The notes under the pieces: model-generated | What the model was told of the DNA's origin: nothing | What the model saw: the letters and a program-made list of their open reading frames with translations, nothing else | Databases searched by the model: none | Source of the DNA: Rhizobium sp. ASV8 | Lineage (GTDB): Bacteria > Pseudomonadota > Alphaproteobacteria > Rhizobiales > Rhizobiaceae | DNA: 64,000 nt | Direction of reading: 5' to 3' | NCBI RefSeq assembly: GCF_016429255.1 | Contig: NZ_JAELUG010000016.1 | Coordinates: 1-64,000 of the forward strand | Part shown: positions 37,075 to 46,786 of the stretch, one piece after another | Layout of the letters: each line of letters begins with the position of its first letter | How positions within the stretch are numbered: the first letter of the stretch is position 1 | Translations under genes and position numbers: made by a program

Positions 37075-40000
37075 ATTTCCCGCCGACGACTTCGCCACCC
37101 TGCCCGAAAGCGACGATCCAGGCGTCTGGATCGGCTGGACGACAATCCAGCAATCCATTGCCTCGGATCCCGAACGCTCGGCGTGGGTTTCGGCCAATGC
37201 CGGCTCCGGCAAGACGCATGTCCTGACGCAGCGCGTGATCCGCCTGCTTTTGGCCGGTGCGCGTCCCTCGGCCATCCTGTGCCTCACCTACACCAAGGCG
37301 GCAGCGTCCGAAATGTCGAACCGCGTCTTCGACCGGCTGGCGGCCTGGGCGACGATGCCGGACGAGGAGCTGAAAAAGCGCATTGCCGATATCGAAGGCA
37401 GGGAGCCCGATCTCTTCAAGCTTGCCGAAGCTCGCCGGCTGTTCGCCAAGGCGCTGGAGACGCCGGGTGGCCTGAAGATCCAGACGATCCATGCCTTTTG
37501 CGAGGCCTTGCTGCATCAATTCCCGCTCGAGGCAAACGTTGCCGGGCATTTCTCCGTTCTCGACGATCGCGCCGCAGCTACTTTGCTCGACGATGCCCGG
37601 CGCGCGCTGCTGGCCTCCGCAACACCGCATGGCGACGCCGAATTGGCTGACGCCTTTGCCTATGTGCTCGATCTTGGCGACGAATCAGGCCTGGAAACGC
37701 TGCTTGGCGATATCGTCGCCAATCGCAACGCCATTCGCCGCTTTACGGAGCCGGCAGAGCGTCAAGGTGGCGTTGAAGCCGCGCTCCTGGCACGGCTCGG
37801 CCTCTCCGCCAGCGACACGGAGACCGGCATCGCAGGACAATATTGGCCGCTTTCCGGCCTCTCCGGAGCAACGCTTGAGCTTTATCTGACGCTTGCCGAT
37901 CAGAAAGGCGGCGCCAAGGCGCAAGAGATCGCCTATGCGCTGCGCCTCGCCAAACGCGAACCAGATCCAGTCGCCCGCGCCGAGATACTGGAAAAAACCA
38001 TGCTCACCGCGAAAGGCGAGCCGAAATCGGACAGCCAGTTTTTCGTCAAGGCGATGCTGGCGGATGCGCCTGCCCTTGCCGAGGCCATCGCCGAAGCGCG
38101 TGCGCATGTCGTTGCCTGCCGCGACCGGCTGAAACTGATGCGGATGTACCGGGCGACCCGCGCGGCCCTCATTCTCGCCGACCGGCTGAACCGGGATTAT
38201 GAGGAGCTGAAGAAGCGGCGCAGCCAGCTCGATTTCGAGGATCTGATCACCCGCACGGCCGACCTTCTGACCAAGAAAGGCGTCGGCCCATGGATCCACT
38301 ACAAGCTGGATCAGGGCATCGATCACATTCTGGTGGACGAGGCGCAGGATACCAGCCCGATCCAATGGAGCGTCATCCAGTCTCTGGCAGAAGACTTCTT
38401 CTCCGGTGAAAGCGCACGGCCGACGCTCAGAACAATCTTTGCCGTGGGCGACGAAAAGCAATCGATCTATTCGTTCCAGGGGGCGCGGCCCGAACGCTTT
38501 TCCGAGGAGAGCGACCGGACGCGCCGGCGGGTGGGCGCCAGCGGCCAACGGTTCTCATCGATCCGCTTGCCCCTCTCCTTCCGCTCGACGGCCGATGTGC
38601 TTGGCGCGGTCGACCATGTCTTCACCAGTCCGGACAATTCCAGGGGCCTCAGCGCCGTCAACGAGCCAGTGGTGCACCGCTCCAGCCGCATTGGCCACCC
38701 CGGCGCCGTCGACCTCTGGGAGATGATCGCACCGGAGCCGGCAGCCAAGGAGGAAGACTGGACGGCGCCTTTCGATTCGACTCCCGAGAGCGCGCCTGCC
38801 GCTATTCTCGCGCGGCGGATGGCGCAGACTATCGGCAATCTGGTCGGGCGGGAGACGATCATCGAGAAGGGCAAGGCCCGTTTCATCGAGGCCGGTGACA
38901 TCCTTGTGCTCGTGCGCAAGCGCGACAGCTTCGTCAACGCGCTGACCCGAGCGCTGAAGCGGCGCGGCAATATTCCGGTTGCCGGCGCCGATCGCTTGAT
39001 CCTGACCAGCCATATCGCCATTCAGGATCTTCTGGCACTCGGCCGCTTCCTGCTGCTGCCGGAAGACGATCTTTCTCTCTGTGCCCTGCTGAAAAGCCCG
39101 CTATTCGACCTCAGCGAAGAAGACGTCTTTGCGGTCGCCGCCTATCGCGATGACGGCCAGAGCGTCTGGAGCCACCTGCAGCGGTTCGCCGAGGATGGCC
39201 ATGATCGCTTCCTGCTGACAGCCGACCGGCTGAAGACTTTTCTTGCTTTGTCGAAAAGCCTGCCCGTTCATGACTTCTACGCTCGTGTGCTCGGTAGTTT
39301 CGGCGGGAGGCGGCAGTTTCTGGCGCGGCTCGGCACTGAGGTCAGCGATATCCTCGACGAATTCCTCACCTTTGCGCTGGAGCACGAAACAAGCGGTCTG
39401 CCCGGCCTGCAATCCTTCATCTCGACGCTGGAGCTGGAAGCGCCGACGGTCAAGCGCGAGCAGGACAAGGGCCGCAACGAAGTGCGGATCATGACGGTGC
39501 ATGCCTCGAAGGGGCTGGAGGCACCGATCGTCTTCCTCGTCGATGGCGGCGGCAAGTCCTTCACTCACACGCACTTGCCGAAGATGCGGCTGATCGAAAC
39601 CGGCAAGGACCAGATTCCGCTGCCGGTCTGGGTTCCGGTCTCGGCGCTTGCCAATTCACTGACACAGGCAGATACGGCCCGGCTGCAATCCCTGGCGGAG
39701 GAGGAATATCGGCGCCTGCTTTATGTCGGCATGACGCGCGCTGCCGACCGGCTGATCATTTGCGGCTATCGCGGCATCCGCGAGAATGCAGACACATGGC
39801 ATGCCATGATTTCGGGCGCCCTGCGCGGAGACGAGCAGCACTGCACGCTGACGACATTCTCCGGCCCCGATGGCGACTGGCAGGGTCTGAGCTGGCGTGT
39901 CGCCCAGGTTCGCCGTGATTTCGAGGCCATGCAAGAGCCGGAGAAACAGGTGGAACGAGCAAGCTTGCCAGCTGGTCTCAGCCGGCCGCTGCCACCGCAG

Positions 40001-40633
40001 AAGAGCCTCCCCCGCCCGCTCAGCCCTTCCGGCGTCGGCACCGTCGTCGATGACGAAGCCGACAACCTGCTCGTTACATCAGCGCTTTTCGGCGAGAAGG
40101 CGAAGTCGGATCGTGCCTTGCAGAAGGGCCGCTTCATTCACCGCATGCTGCAGACATTGCCCGACATCGCACCGCAGGACCGGGCGGATGCTGCCCGACG
40201 CTATGCCGAGCGAGCCGCGCGCTTCTGGCCTCAAGCGGAGCGGGAAGCCTTGATCGCCTCGGTCATGGCGCTGCTGGCGCATCCGGAACTTCAGGGTACG
40301 TTCGGTACGCATGCACAGGCCGAAGTCTCGCTCATGGGAACGCTGAAACTCGGCGGCCAGTCCTACGCCGTCTCCGGCCGGATCGACCGTCTGGCCGACC
40401 TTGAGGACCGCGTCGTCATTCTGGACTACAAGACCAACCGCGTGCCTCCCCGCAGCGACGTCGACATTCCTTTCGCCCATCGAGCGCAGCTTGCAATCTA
40501 TCGCGCCATCCTTTCCCCGCTCTATCCAGGAAAGCAGATCGATTGCCTGCTGGTCTATACCGAAGGCGCCTCGATCTATAGGCTCTCTGACGACGCCCTG
40601 GCATCGGCGCTTGCAGAGCTCCAGACAAAGTGA
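37067..40633 (+). CDS. addA: Double-strand break repair helicase AddA
   Basis: UvrD-like superfamily 1 helicase with a C-terminal nuclease, the motor of AddAB; 1188 aa. Walker A is ANAGSGKTHVL near residues 43-53. Motif II region ILVDEAQDTSPIQW, FAVGDEKQSIYSFQGA, MTVHASKGLEAPIVF and the LLYVGMTRAADRL motif VI are all intact. The C-terminal nuclease has GRIDRLADLEDRVVILDYKTN. The start at ATG 37067 overlaps the addB stop, which gives translational coupling; a longer frame from 36992 is rejected. trxA follows after 75 bases. Confidence 0.96.
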   Translation: MSEFPADDFATLPESDDPGVWIGWTTIQQSIASDPERSAWVSANAGSGKTHVLTQRVIRLLLAGARPSAILCLTYTKAAASEMSNRVFDRLAAWATMPDEELKKRIADIEGREPDLFKLAEARRLFAKALETPGGLKIQTIHAFCEALLHQFPLEANVAGHFSVLDDRAAATLLDDARRALLASATPHGDAELADAFAYVLDLGDESGLETLLGDIVANRNAIRRFTEPAERQGGVEAALLARLGLSASDTETGIAGQYWPLSGLSGATLELYLTLADQKGGAKAQEIAYALRLAKREPDPVARAEILEKTMLTAKGEPKSDSQFFVKAMLADAPALAEAIAEARAHVVACRDRLKLMRMYRATRAALILADRLNRDYEELKKRRSQLDFEDLITRTADLLTKKGVGPWIHYKLDQGIDHILVDEAQDTSPIQWSVIQSLAEDFFSGESARPTLRTIFAVGDEKQSIYSFQGARPERFSEESDRTRRRVGASGQRFSSIRLPLSFRSTADVLGAVDHVFTSPDNSRGLSAVNEPVVHRSSRIGHPGAVDLWEMIAPEPAAKEEDWTAPFDSTPESAPAAILARRMAQTIGNLVGRETIIEKGKARFIEAGDILVLVRKRDSFVNALTRALKRRGNIPVAGADRLILTSHIAIQDLLALGRFLLLPEDDLSLCALLKSPLFDLSEEDVFAVAAYRDDGQSVWSHLQRFAEDGHDRFLLTADRLKTFLALSKSLPVHDFYARVLGSFGGRRQFLARLGTEVSDILDEFLTFALEHETSGLPGLQSFISTLELEAPTVKREQDKGRNEVRIMTVHASKGLEAPIVFLVDGGGKSFTHTHLPKMRLIETGKDQIPLPVWVPVSALANSLTQADTARLQSLAEEEYRRLLYVGMTRAADRLIICGYRGIRENADTWHAMISGALRGDEQHCTLTTFSGPDGDWQGLSWRVAQVRRDFEAMQEPEKQVERASLPAGLSRPLPPQKSLPRPLSPSGVGTVVDDEADNLLVTSALFGEKAKSDRALQKGRFIHRMLQTLPDIAPQDRADAARRYAERAARFWPQAEREALIASVMALLAHPELQGTFGTHAQAEVSLMGTLKLGGQSYAVSGRIDRLADLEDRVVILDYKTNRVPPRSDVDIPFAHRAQLAIYRAILSPLYPGKQIDCLLVYTEGASIYRLSDDALASALAELQTK

Positions 40634-40708
40634 AATATCGGACATTGAAATTCAGGCGCCGCCGCCTCACATATTTATCAACCGCAAATCCTGGTAAAGG
40701 AGCAGCCT

Positions 40709-41029
40709 ATGGCTACCGTTAAAGTCGATACCTCCAACTTCGCCGCCGAAGTCCTTCAGTCCGCCGAGCCCGTCGTGGTCGATTTCTGGGCCGAATGGTG
40801 CGGCCCATGCAAGATGATCGCTCCGGCTCTCGAAGAGCTGGCCGTTCAGTTCGAAGGCAAGGTCAAGGTCGCCAAGCTCAACATCGACGAAAACCCGGAG
40901 CTGGCTGCCCAGTTCGGCGTTCGCTCGATCCCGACGCTTGCCATGTTCAAGGGCGGCGAAGTTGCTGACATCAAGGTCGGCGCCGCTCCGAAGACAGCTC
41001 TGCAGAGCTGGATCTCCAGCGCATCCTGA
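40709..41029 (+). CDS. trxA: Thioredoxin
   Basis: A 106-residue cytoplasmic thiol-disulfide reductant. The active site is WCGPC with Cys31 and Cys34; the buried Asp25 (VVVDFWAEW) and the cis-Pro in RSIPTLAMF are present. It has a good ribosome site (AAAGGAG) and a strong terminator. It could be read from addA or from its own promoter in the 75-base gap. Confidence 0.97.
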   Translation: MATVKVDTSNFAAEVLQSAEPVVVDFWAEWCGPCKMIAPALEELAVQFEGKVKVAKLNIDENPELAAQFGVRSIPTLAMFKGGEVADIKVGAAPKTALQSWISSAS

Positions 41030-41050
41030 TCGGTATCGACCGCATAGACT

Positions 41051-41081
41051 AAAAAAGCCCCGGAAACGGGGCTTTTTTTTG
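41051..41081 (+). terminator. trxA terminator
   Basis: AAAAAAGCCCCG GAAA CGGGGCTTTTTTTT is a textbook bidirectional hairpin 21 bases past the stop. Confidence 0.93.
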
Positions 41082-41097
41082 TTGGTCGGAGAGCACG

Positions 41098-41290
41098 GGC
41101 CATCCCCGCCCTTCGAGGCTTCGCTCCTCAGGGTGAGGATGGAGCGCACACCGTCACACAAAGCCGATCCCCCGCGCATGAGATGAGCTCAATGTGTCGG
41201 CTCGTGCAGAAGATTAGCCCTCATGGTGAGGTGCGTAGGCTTCGGAGCTTGTCGAAGAGGCCGGAGCCTCGAACCACGAGGGCGGATGGT
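41098..41290. repeat. RIME-like palindromic intergenic repeat, copy D2
   Basis: Left arms CCCTTCGAGGCTTCGCTCCT and CAGGGTGAGGATGG, right arms CCTCATGGTGAGGTGC and GGAGCCTCGAACCACGAGGG. The arms match those of D1. It occupies the convergent gap between trxA and folC; nothing else is seen there. Confidence 0.65.
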
Positions 41291-41310
41291 GAATAGCAAT
41301 CCCGCCGGAT

Positions 41311-42663
41311 TTACCGCGGCGGCGTGCCGTTATCGGCGAGGACATCGCCAACCAGATATAGGGAGCCGCCGATCAGGATGCGCGGCGCCGGCAAATTCGG
41401 CACGGCGAACGCCTTGATCGCATCCAGCGCCTCGCCGACATCCGACATGGGTTCCGCCACCAGCCCTGCATCATAAGCCGCATTTGCCAGAATGACCGGA
41501 TCGATCATGGCATCGCTGCCGCGGATCGGAACGCAATAGACCTTTTCCGCAAGACCGGCGAAAGCCTTGAAATAGCCGACCGGATCTTTCGTATTGATCA
41601 TGCCGATGATCAGGAACAGGGGCCGCGGCTGGCGTTCCTCGAAATTGGCCATCGCCTCGGCGATCACTTCGCCGGCACCGGGATTGTGGCCACCATCGAC
41701 CCAGATTTCCGCGCCTTCGGGCGCATGCGATATCAAATCGCCTTCCGTCAGCCGCTGCAGGCGCCCCGGCCACTCGACAGAGGTCATCGCCTTTTCCATC
41801 ATCGCTTCGGTCACGACGAAGCCGGCAGCCTTGACGGCGCGGATGGCGGCGGCGGCATTGCCATATTGGTGGCGGCCCGGCAGGCGCGGCAGCGGCAGGT
41901 CGGCCAGGCCGAACTCGTCCTGATAGACCAGCTTGCCATATTCCTCATGGGCGGAAAAATCCTGGCCGAAAACTGCCGTCGGGCAACGAAGCCGCTCTGC
42001 CGTCGATATCAGGACATCGAGGGCGGCATCGTATTCCTGATGGCCGATAACGACAGGATGACCCGACTTCATGATACCCGCCTTCTCGGCGGCGATCAGC
42101 TCGACGCGATCGCCGAGATAGGGCTGGTGATCGAGCGAAATCGGCATGATGACCGAGACGGCCGGATCGGAAATGACGTTGGTGGCATCGAAGCGACCGC
42201 CAAGGCCGACTTCGATGACGGCGGCATCCGCCGGATGTTCGGCAAAGAGAAGGAAGGTTGCAGCCGTCAGGATTTCAAAGACAGTGATCTTCTGGCCGGC
42301 ATTGGCTTCGGCGATACGGCGCAGCACATCAGCGAAGACGGCATCATTGACGAGTTCGCCACGGCCGTCCTTGACGCCCATGCGGTAACGCTCATGCCAG
42401 TTCACCAGATGTGGCGAGGTATGGACATGCACGCTGTAGCCGCCGGCCTCAAGCAGCGCACGGCAGAAGGCCGTGACCGATCCCTTGCCATTGGTGCCGG
42501 CGACATGGATCACCGGCGGCAGCTTCTTGTGAGGATTGTCGAGGATATCGAGCAGCCGGGTTATTCTCTCCAGGGAAAGATCGAAGCCCTTGGGGTGCAA
42601 CTCCAAGAGCTTCTCGATTTCCCGTGCCGCTTTGCTCTTTGCGGATTGATCCATAGCCGTCAT
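41311..42663 (-). CDS. folC: Bifunctional folylpolyglutamate/dihydrofolate synthase
   Basis: Mur-ligase-type enzyme that adds glutamate to dihydropteroate and to folates. ATP loop HVAGTNGKGSVTAF is near residues 53-66. The HTSPHLVNWHERYR segment, the IEVGLGGRFDATNV segment and DGGHNPGAGEVI of the C-terminal domain are present. It is 450 aa. GGAGG six bases upstream supports ATG 42663. It lies 32 bases after accD and ends the trp-accD-folC group, an arrangement common in Proteobacteria. Confidence 0.96.
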   Translation of the reverse strand: MTAMDQSAKSKAAREIEKLLELHPKGFDLSLERITRLLDILDNPHKKLPPVIHVAGTNGKGSVTAFCRALLEAGGYSVHVHTSPHLVNWHERYRMGVKDGRGELVNDAVFADVLRRIAEANAGQKITVFEILTAATFLLFAEHPADAAVIEVGLGGRFDATNVISDPAVSVIMPISLDHQPYLGDRVELIAAEKAGIMKSGHPVVIGHQEYDAALDVLISTAERLRCPTAVFGQDFSAHEEYGKLVYQDEFGLADLPLPRLPGRHQYGNAAAAIRAVKAAGFVVTEAMMEKAMTSVEWPGRLQRLTEGDLISHAPEGAEIWVDGGHNPGAGEVIAEAMANFEERQPRPLFLIIGMINTKDPVGYFKAFAGLAEKVYCVPIRGSDAMIDPVILANAAYDAGLVAEPMSDVGEALDAIKAFAVPNLPAPRILIGGSLYLVGDVLADNGTPPR

Positions 42664-42695
42664 CCCGCACCTCCGCCTTTCGGCTGTCTATGATA

Positions 42696-43607
42696 TCAGG
42701 CCTTTACCGCTACCGGCAGCGCGGCACCATTTTTGCTCGCAGCGGCCACATCGTTTGCCGGCGCCTTGGTCAGGATCTTCAACAGAGTTGCCAAGGTGTC
42801 CGGAATGTCATGGCGCTTGACGACCATGTCCACCATGCCGTGCTCAAGCAGATATTCCGAGGTCTGGAAGCCCTCGGGAAGCTTTTCGCGCAGGGTCTGC
42901 TCGATGACGCGCTTGCCGGCAAAGCCGATTTCGGCACCGGGTTCGGCAAGCTGGATATCACCCAGCATCGCGTAGGAGGCCGTGACGCCGCCGGTCGTCG
43001 GATTGGTCAGCACGACGATATAGGGCTGGCCCGCTTCCTTCAGCATGTCGACGGCAACCGTCGTGCGCGGCAGCTGCATCAGCGACAGGATGCCTTCCTG
43101 CATGCGGGCGCCGCCCGAAGCCGGGAACATGACCAGCGGGCATTTTTCGGCGATCGCACGTTCGAAAGCCTTCACGATGGCCTCGCCGGCAGCCATACCG
43201 AGCGAACCGCCGATGAAATTGAATTCATGGACGACGGCCACGAGCTTCAAGCCGCGAACCTTGCCAAGGCCGGAAAGGATCGTATCCTCCTGCTCGGTCT
43301 TGATGCGGCTGTCCTTCAGGCGATCGGTATATTTCTTCGAATCGCGGAACTTCAGCGGGTCCTGCGCGACCTTCGGCTGCGGCAGGGCTTCGTATTCCCC
43401 CCTGTCGAAGAGATCGGCAAGGCGGGCCTTGGCCGGCATCTTCATATGGAAGCCGGAGGCCGGAATAACCCACTTATTGTCTTCCAGATCCTTGTGGAAG
43501 ACCATCTCGCCCGTTTCCGGGCACTTGATCCAGAGATTCTCCGGAACTTCGCGACGGCCCAGCATGGAGTTGATCCGCGGGCGGACGTAGTTCGTGATCC
43601 AGTTCAA
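42696..43607 (-). CDS. accD: Acetyl-CoA carboxylase carboxyltransferase subunit beta
   Basis: Half of the carboxyltransferase that makes malonyl-CoA for fatty acid synthesis. The crotonase-like core is complete ([42 protein letters not shown]). The N-terminal zinc ribbon is degenerate: CPET at residues 29-32 and IPAS at 48-51 replace the CxxC pairs of the E. coli enzyme, leaving only Cys29. The length is 303 aa. It is separated from trpA by 107 bases and precedes folC by 32. Confidence 0.96.
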   Translation of the reverse strand: MNWITNYVRPRINSMLGRREVPENLWIKCPETGEMVFHKDLEDNKWVIPASGFHMKMPAKARLADLFDRGEYEALPQPKVAQDPLKFRDSKKYTDRLKDSRIKTEQEDTILSGLGKVRGLKLVAVVHEFNFIGGSLGMAAGEAIVKAFERAIAEKCPLVMFPASGGARMQEGILSLMQLPRTTVAVDMLKEAGQPYIVVLTNPTTGGVTASYAMLGDIQLAEPGAEIGFAGKRVIEQTLREKLPEGFQTSEYLLEHGMVDMVVKRHDIPDTLATLLKILTKAPANDVAAASKNGAALPVAVKA

Positions 43608-43714
43608 TTCGAAACTCCTAATCGACCAAATTCATCGATATCGTAGTCACCACCTAATGCCCATAGGCCTTTTCTTCAATCCGCAATGATCGAAGACAGG
43701 CCTATATGGGGAAA

Positions 43715-44554
43715 CTATTCGGCGGCAACAAGGCGCGCGGAGCGCGTTCCCGTCGACAGGCCGCGCACAAGCGTCGCGACGGCCTGGATGGTGTCAGCCG
43801 TCGCCTTGCCATCCTTGGTAAGGCTGGTGGCGATCTGGTTGACGATGGCGGTGCCGACGACAACGCCGTCAGCGGAAGCGCCGATCAGCTTGGCGTGCTC
43901 GGCGGTCTTGACGCCGAAGCCGACGCAAACCGGCAGTGCGGTGTGTTCCTTGATGCGCTCGACTGCACCCGAGACCAGCGACGGGTCCGGCAGGGCCGAA
44001 CCGGTAATGCCGTTCATCGAGACATAATAGACGAAACCGGATGTGTTTTTCAGAACCGTCGGCAGGCGCTTGTCATCGGTCGTCGGCGTTGCCAGGCGGA
44101 TGAAGTTGATGCCCTTGCGGATGGCGGGAATGCAGAGCTCGTCATCCATTTCCGGCGGCAGATCGACGACGATCAGGCCGTCGATGCCGGCGACGATCGC
44201 ATCGTCAAGAAACTTTTCGACGCCATAGATGTAGATCGGATTGTAGTAACCCATCATCACGATCGGCGTGTCGGCATCGGTCTTGCGGAAATCTGCAGCC
44301 AGCTGCAGCGTCTTCTTCAGCGTCTGGCCGGCCTTCAGGGCGCGCTGGCCGGCAAGCTGGATCGCCGGGCCATCGGCCATCGGATCGGAGAAAGGCATGC
44401 CGAGCTCGATGACGTCGGCACCGGCTTCCGGCAGCGCCTTCATGATGCCGAGCGAGGTCTCGTAATCGGGATCGCCACCCATGAAATAGGTGACGAGTGC
44501 CGGGCGGCCTTCAGCCTTCAGAGCGGCGAAGCGTTTGTCCATACGTGCGGTCAT
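43715..44554 (-). CDS. trpA: Tryptophan synthase alpha subunit
   Basis: Cleaves indole-3-glycerol phosphate to indole, which channels to TrpB. The catalytic Glu and Asp lie in [16 protein letters not shown]; the phosphate loop [11 protein letters not shown] is present. It is 279 aa. It follows trpB by 10 bases. The partner genes trpC, trpD and trpE are not in the window, so tryptophan genes are split between loci as usual in rhizobia. Confidence 0.97.
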   Translation of the reverse strand: MTARMDKRFAALKAEGRPALVTYFMGGDPDYETSLGIMKALPEAGADVIELGMPFSDPMADGPAIQLAGQRALKAGQTLKKTLQLAADFRKTDADTPIVMMGYYNPIYIYGVEKFLDDAIVAGIDGLIVVDLPPEMDDELCIPAIRKGINFIRLATPTTDDKRLPTVLKNTSGFVYYVSMNGITGSALPDPSLVSGAVERIKEHTALPVCVGFGVKTAEHAKLIGASADGVVVGTAIVNQIATSLTKDGKATADTIQAVATLVRGLSTGTRSARLVAAE

Positions 44555-44564
44555 GGCGTCTAAC

Positions 44565-45779
44565 TCACATTCCCAGAATCTTGCCGACGGTGAAGATATC
44601 CTTGTCGCCGCGGCCGGAGAGGTTCATCAGGATGATCTCGTCCTTGCCCATCTTCGGGGCACGCTTGATCACTTCGGCGAGCGCATGGCTCGGCTCGAGC
44701 GCCGGAATGATGCCTTCGAGGCGCGTCAGCGTCTGGAAAGCTTCCAGCGCCTCATGGTCCATGATCGGAACATATTCGGCGCGGCCGATATCGTTCAGCC
44801 AGGAGTGTTCCGGGCCGATGCCGGGATAATCGAGGCCGGCCGAAATGGAATGACCTTCCTTGATCTGGCCGTCGCCGTCCTGCAGCAGATAGGTGCGGTT
44901 GCCATGCAGCACGCCGGGCGAACCGGCTGTGATGGAGGCGCAATGCTCGTCGCCCTCAAGACCCTTGCCGCCGGCTTCGACGCCGACGATCTTGACACCC
45001 TCGTCATCGAGGAAGGGATGGAAGATGCCGATGGCATTCGAGCCACCGCCGACGGCAGCAACAACGAGGTCAGGCAGACGGCCTTCGGCTTCCAGGATCT
45101 GGGCGCGGGCTTCGGTGCCGATCACCGCCTGGAAATCACGGACCATTTCCGGATAGGGATGCGGTCCAGCGGCGGTGCCGATCAGATAATAGGTGTCGTC
45201 GACATTGGTGACCCAGTCACGCAGCGCCTCGTTCATGGCGTCCTTCAGCGTGCCGCTGCCTGCCGTCACCGGAATGACCTCGGCGCCCAAAAGCTTCATG
45301 CGGAAGACGTTCGGCGCCTGGCGCTCGACATCGGTCGCGCCCATGTAGACGACGCAAGGAAGACCAAAGCGGGCAGCAACCGTTGCCGAGGCAACGCCAT
45401 GCTGGCCGGCGCCGGTTTCCGCGATGATGCGGGTCTTGCCCATGCGCTTGGCGAGCAGGATCTGGCCGATGCAGTTGTTGATCTTGTGCGAACCGGTGTG
45501 GTTCAACTCCTCGCGCTTGAAATAGATCTTCGCGCCACCGAGTTCGGCCGTCAGGCGCTCTGCAAAGTAAAGCGGGCTCGGGCGGCCGATATAATGCGTG
45601 CCCAGCGACTTCAGCTCAGCCTGGAAGACCGGGTCGTCCTTCGCCTTGTTCCATTCCTCCTGCAAATCCAGGATCAGCGGCATCAACGTTTCGGCTACGA
45701 AACGGCCACCGTAAATACCGAAACGACCGTCCTCATCAGGGCCGGCGCGGAAGGAATTGGGTTTAGGCGTCTGGTTCAC
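44565..45779 (-). CDS. trpB: Tryptophan synthase beta subunit
   Basis: PLP enzyme joining indole and serine to tryptophan. The Schiff-base lysine is Lys99 in [10 protein letters not shown], and the cofactor phosphate loop is GGGSNAIG. At 404 aa it is the TrpB1 type that pairs with TrpA. The start overlaps the trpF stop by four bases (ATGA). Confidence 0.97.
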   Translation of the reverse strand: MNQTPKPNSFRAGPDEDGRFGIYGGRFVAETLMPLILDLQEEWNKAKDDPVFQAELKSLGTHYIGRPSPLYFAERLTAELGGAKIYFKREELNHTGSHKINNCIGQILLAKRMGKTRIIAETGAGQHGVASATVAARFGLPCVVYMGATDVERQAPNVFRMKLLGAEVIPVTAGSGTLKDAMNEALRDWVTNVDDTYYLIGTAAGPHPYPEMVRDFQAVIGTEARAQILEAEGRLPDLVVAAVGGGSNAIGIFHPFLDDEGVKIVGVEAGGKGLEGDEHCASITAGSPGVLHGNRTYLLQDGDGQIKEGHSISAGLDYPGIGPEHSWLNDIGRAEYVPIMDHEALEAFQTLTRLEGIIPALEPSHALAEVIKRAPKMGKDEIILMNLSGRGDKDIFTVGKILGM

Positions 45780-46450
45780 TTTCTACTCCCTGCTGCCGGT
45801 TCCGGCAGGCATGCTTCTGCAAAAGCGTCGAAAAACTGGTCGATCTTGCCCAGATCCTTCACACCCGGCGCGCTTTCGACGGCGGAGGAAAGATCCACAC
45901 CCGTGGCCCTGGTGGATGCCAAAGCGCGGGCGACATTGTCCTTGTTGACCCCACCGGACAGCATATAGTCCACCCGATCGTCGAGCCAACTCATCAGGCT
46001 CCAATCGAAGGACACGCCGTTTCCGCCCGGCAGATCCGAGCCGGCAGGCGGCTTGGCGTCGAACAGGAAGCGGTCGGCAATGCCGATGTAGGATTCCACC
46101 CGCTTCAGATCGTCGGCGTCACGCACCGACATCGCCTTCATGACGGGGACATTATAGACCGCTTTGATCGTCAACACACGCTCCGGGCTTTCATTGCCAT
46201 GGAGCTGCAATATGTCCGGCTTCACCAGCGACATGATCTCGTCGAGATCGTCATTGCCGGGATTGACCGTGACGGCAACGATCTTTGCCTTGCCGCGGGC
46301 ACGCTCGGCCAGCAGGCCGGCCATGTCGGGCTCGATATAGCGCGGGCTCTTTTCGAAGAAGATAAAGCCGATATGCGTCGCGCCGCGCTCAAGAGCGCGA
46401 TCCACCGCTTCCGGCGTCTTCAGACCACAAATTTTGACATCGGGGCTCAT
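45776..46450 (-). CDS. trpF: Phosphoribosylanthranilate isomerase
   Basis: TIM-barrel isomerase, third step after anthranilate in tryptophan synthesis. The catalytic Cys is in VKICGLKT, the general-acid Asp in RFLFDAKPP, and the phosphate loop is LSGGVNKDN. At 224 aa it is somewhat longer than typical (about 205-215), with an extended tail. It is first in trpF-trpB-trpA. A nested hairpin lies 52-93 bases upstream. Confidence 0.96.
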   Translation of the reverse strand: MSPDVKICGLKTPEAVDRALERGATHIGFIFFEKSPRYIEPDMAGLLAERARGKAKIVAVTVNPGNDDLDEIMSLVKPDILQLHGNESPERVLTIKAVYNVPVMKAMSVRDADDLKRVESYIGIADRFLFDAKPPAGSDLPGGNGVSFDWSLMSWLDDRVDYMLSGGVNKDNVARALASTRATGVDLSSAVESAPGVKDLGKIDQFFDAFAEACLPEPAAGSRK

Positions 46451-46501
46451 GGCAGCGGAGTGACATGAAAATTGGAAAGAGTCGAGCCTAAAGGCGACGT
46501 T

Positions 46502-46543
46502 GGCGGGATTTTTGCGTTCTTCTCAAGAACGCAGTAGCCCGCC
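46502..46543. repeat. Nested hairpin upstream of trpF
   Basis: GCGTTCTT and AAGAACGC form a perfect 8-base stem with a three-base loop, enclosed by GGCGGG (46502-46507) and CCCGCC (46538-46543). It lies 52-93 bases before the trpF start. I see no leader peptide rich in Trp codons, so classical attenuation is not supported. Confidence 0.55.
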
Positions 46544-46549
46544 TCCTCT

Positions 46550-46615
46550 GGCCGCTCCCCCATCGAGGCTTCGTCCTATGGGCTCATGCCTCAAGATGAT
46601 GATGGAACAGGCAGC
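46550..46615. repeat. RIME-like repeat fragment, copy D3
   Basis: GGCCGCTCCCCCATCGAGGC then TTCGTCCTATGGGCTCATGC and CTCAAGATGATG: a decayed half of the D1/D2 type element. The rest of 46616-46786, between it and the AraC gene, shows no gene. Confidence 0.4.
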
Positions 46616-46786
46616 GTCGCATGAAGCCGAGTTGGTGAGCTGCCTCGCGCAGACGGTTGGCGCCAATCGTAATGCGCACAGTCTCTTGAGCCTGTTGGAG
46701 AACCAAAGCACAGCCTTATCCGATCCCACTCAACCCTCGCAACGGCGACTGAGCCTGCAGCATAGAAAGCCTCTTAAAGCAGATCG

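Noticed and set aside
44490..45968. Long plus-strand frame opposite trpB and trpF
   Set aside because: It crosses two real genes with clear motifs on the other strand; an antisense shadow.
46451..46786. trp attenuator with leader peptide
   Set aside because: The hairpin is present but no short ORF with tandem Trp codons precedes trpF.
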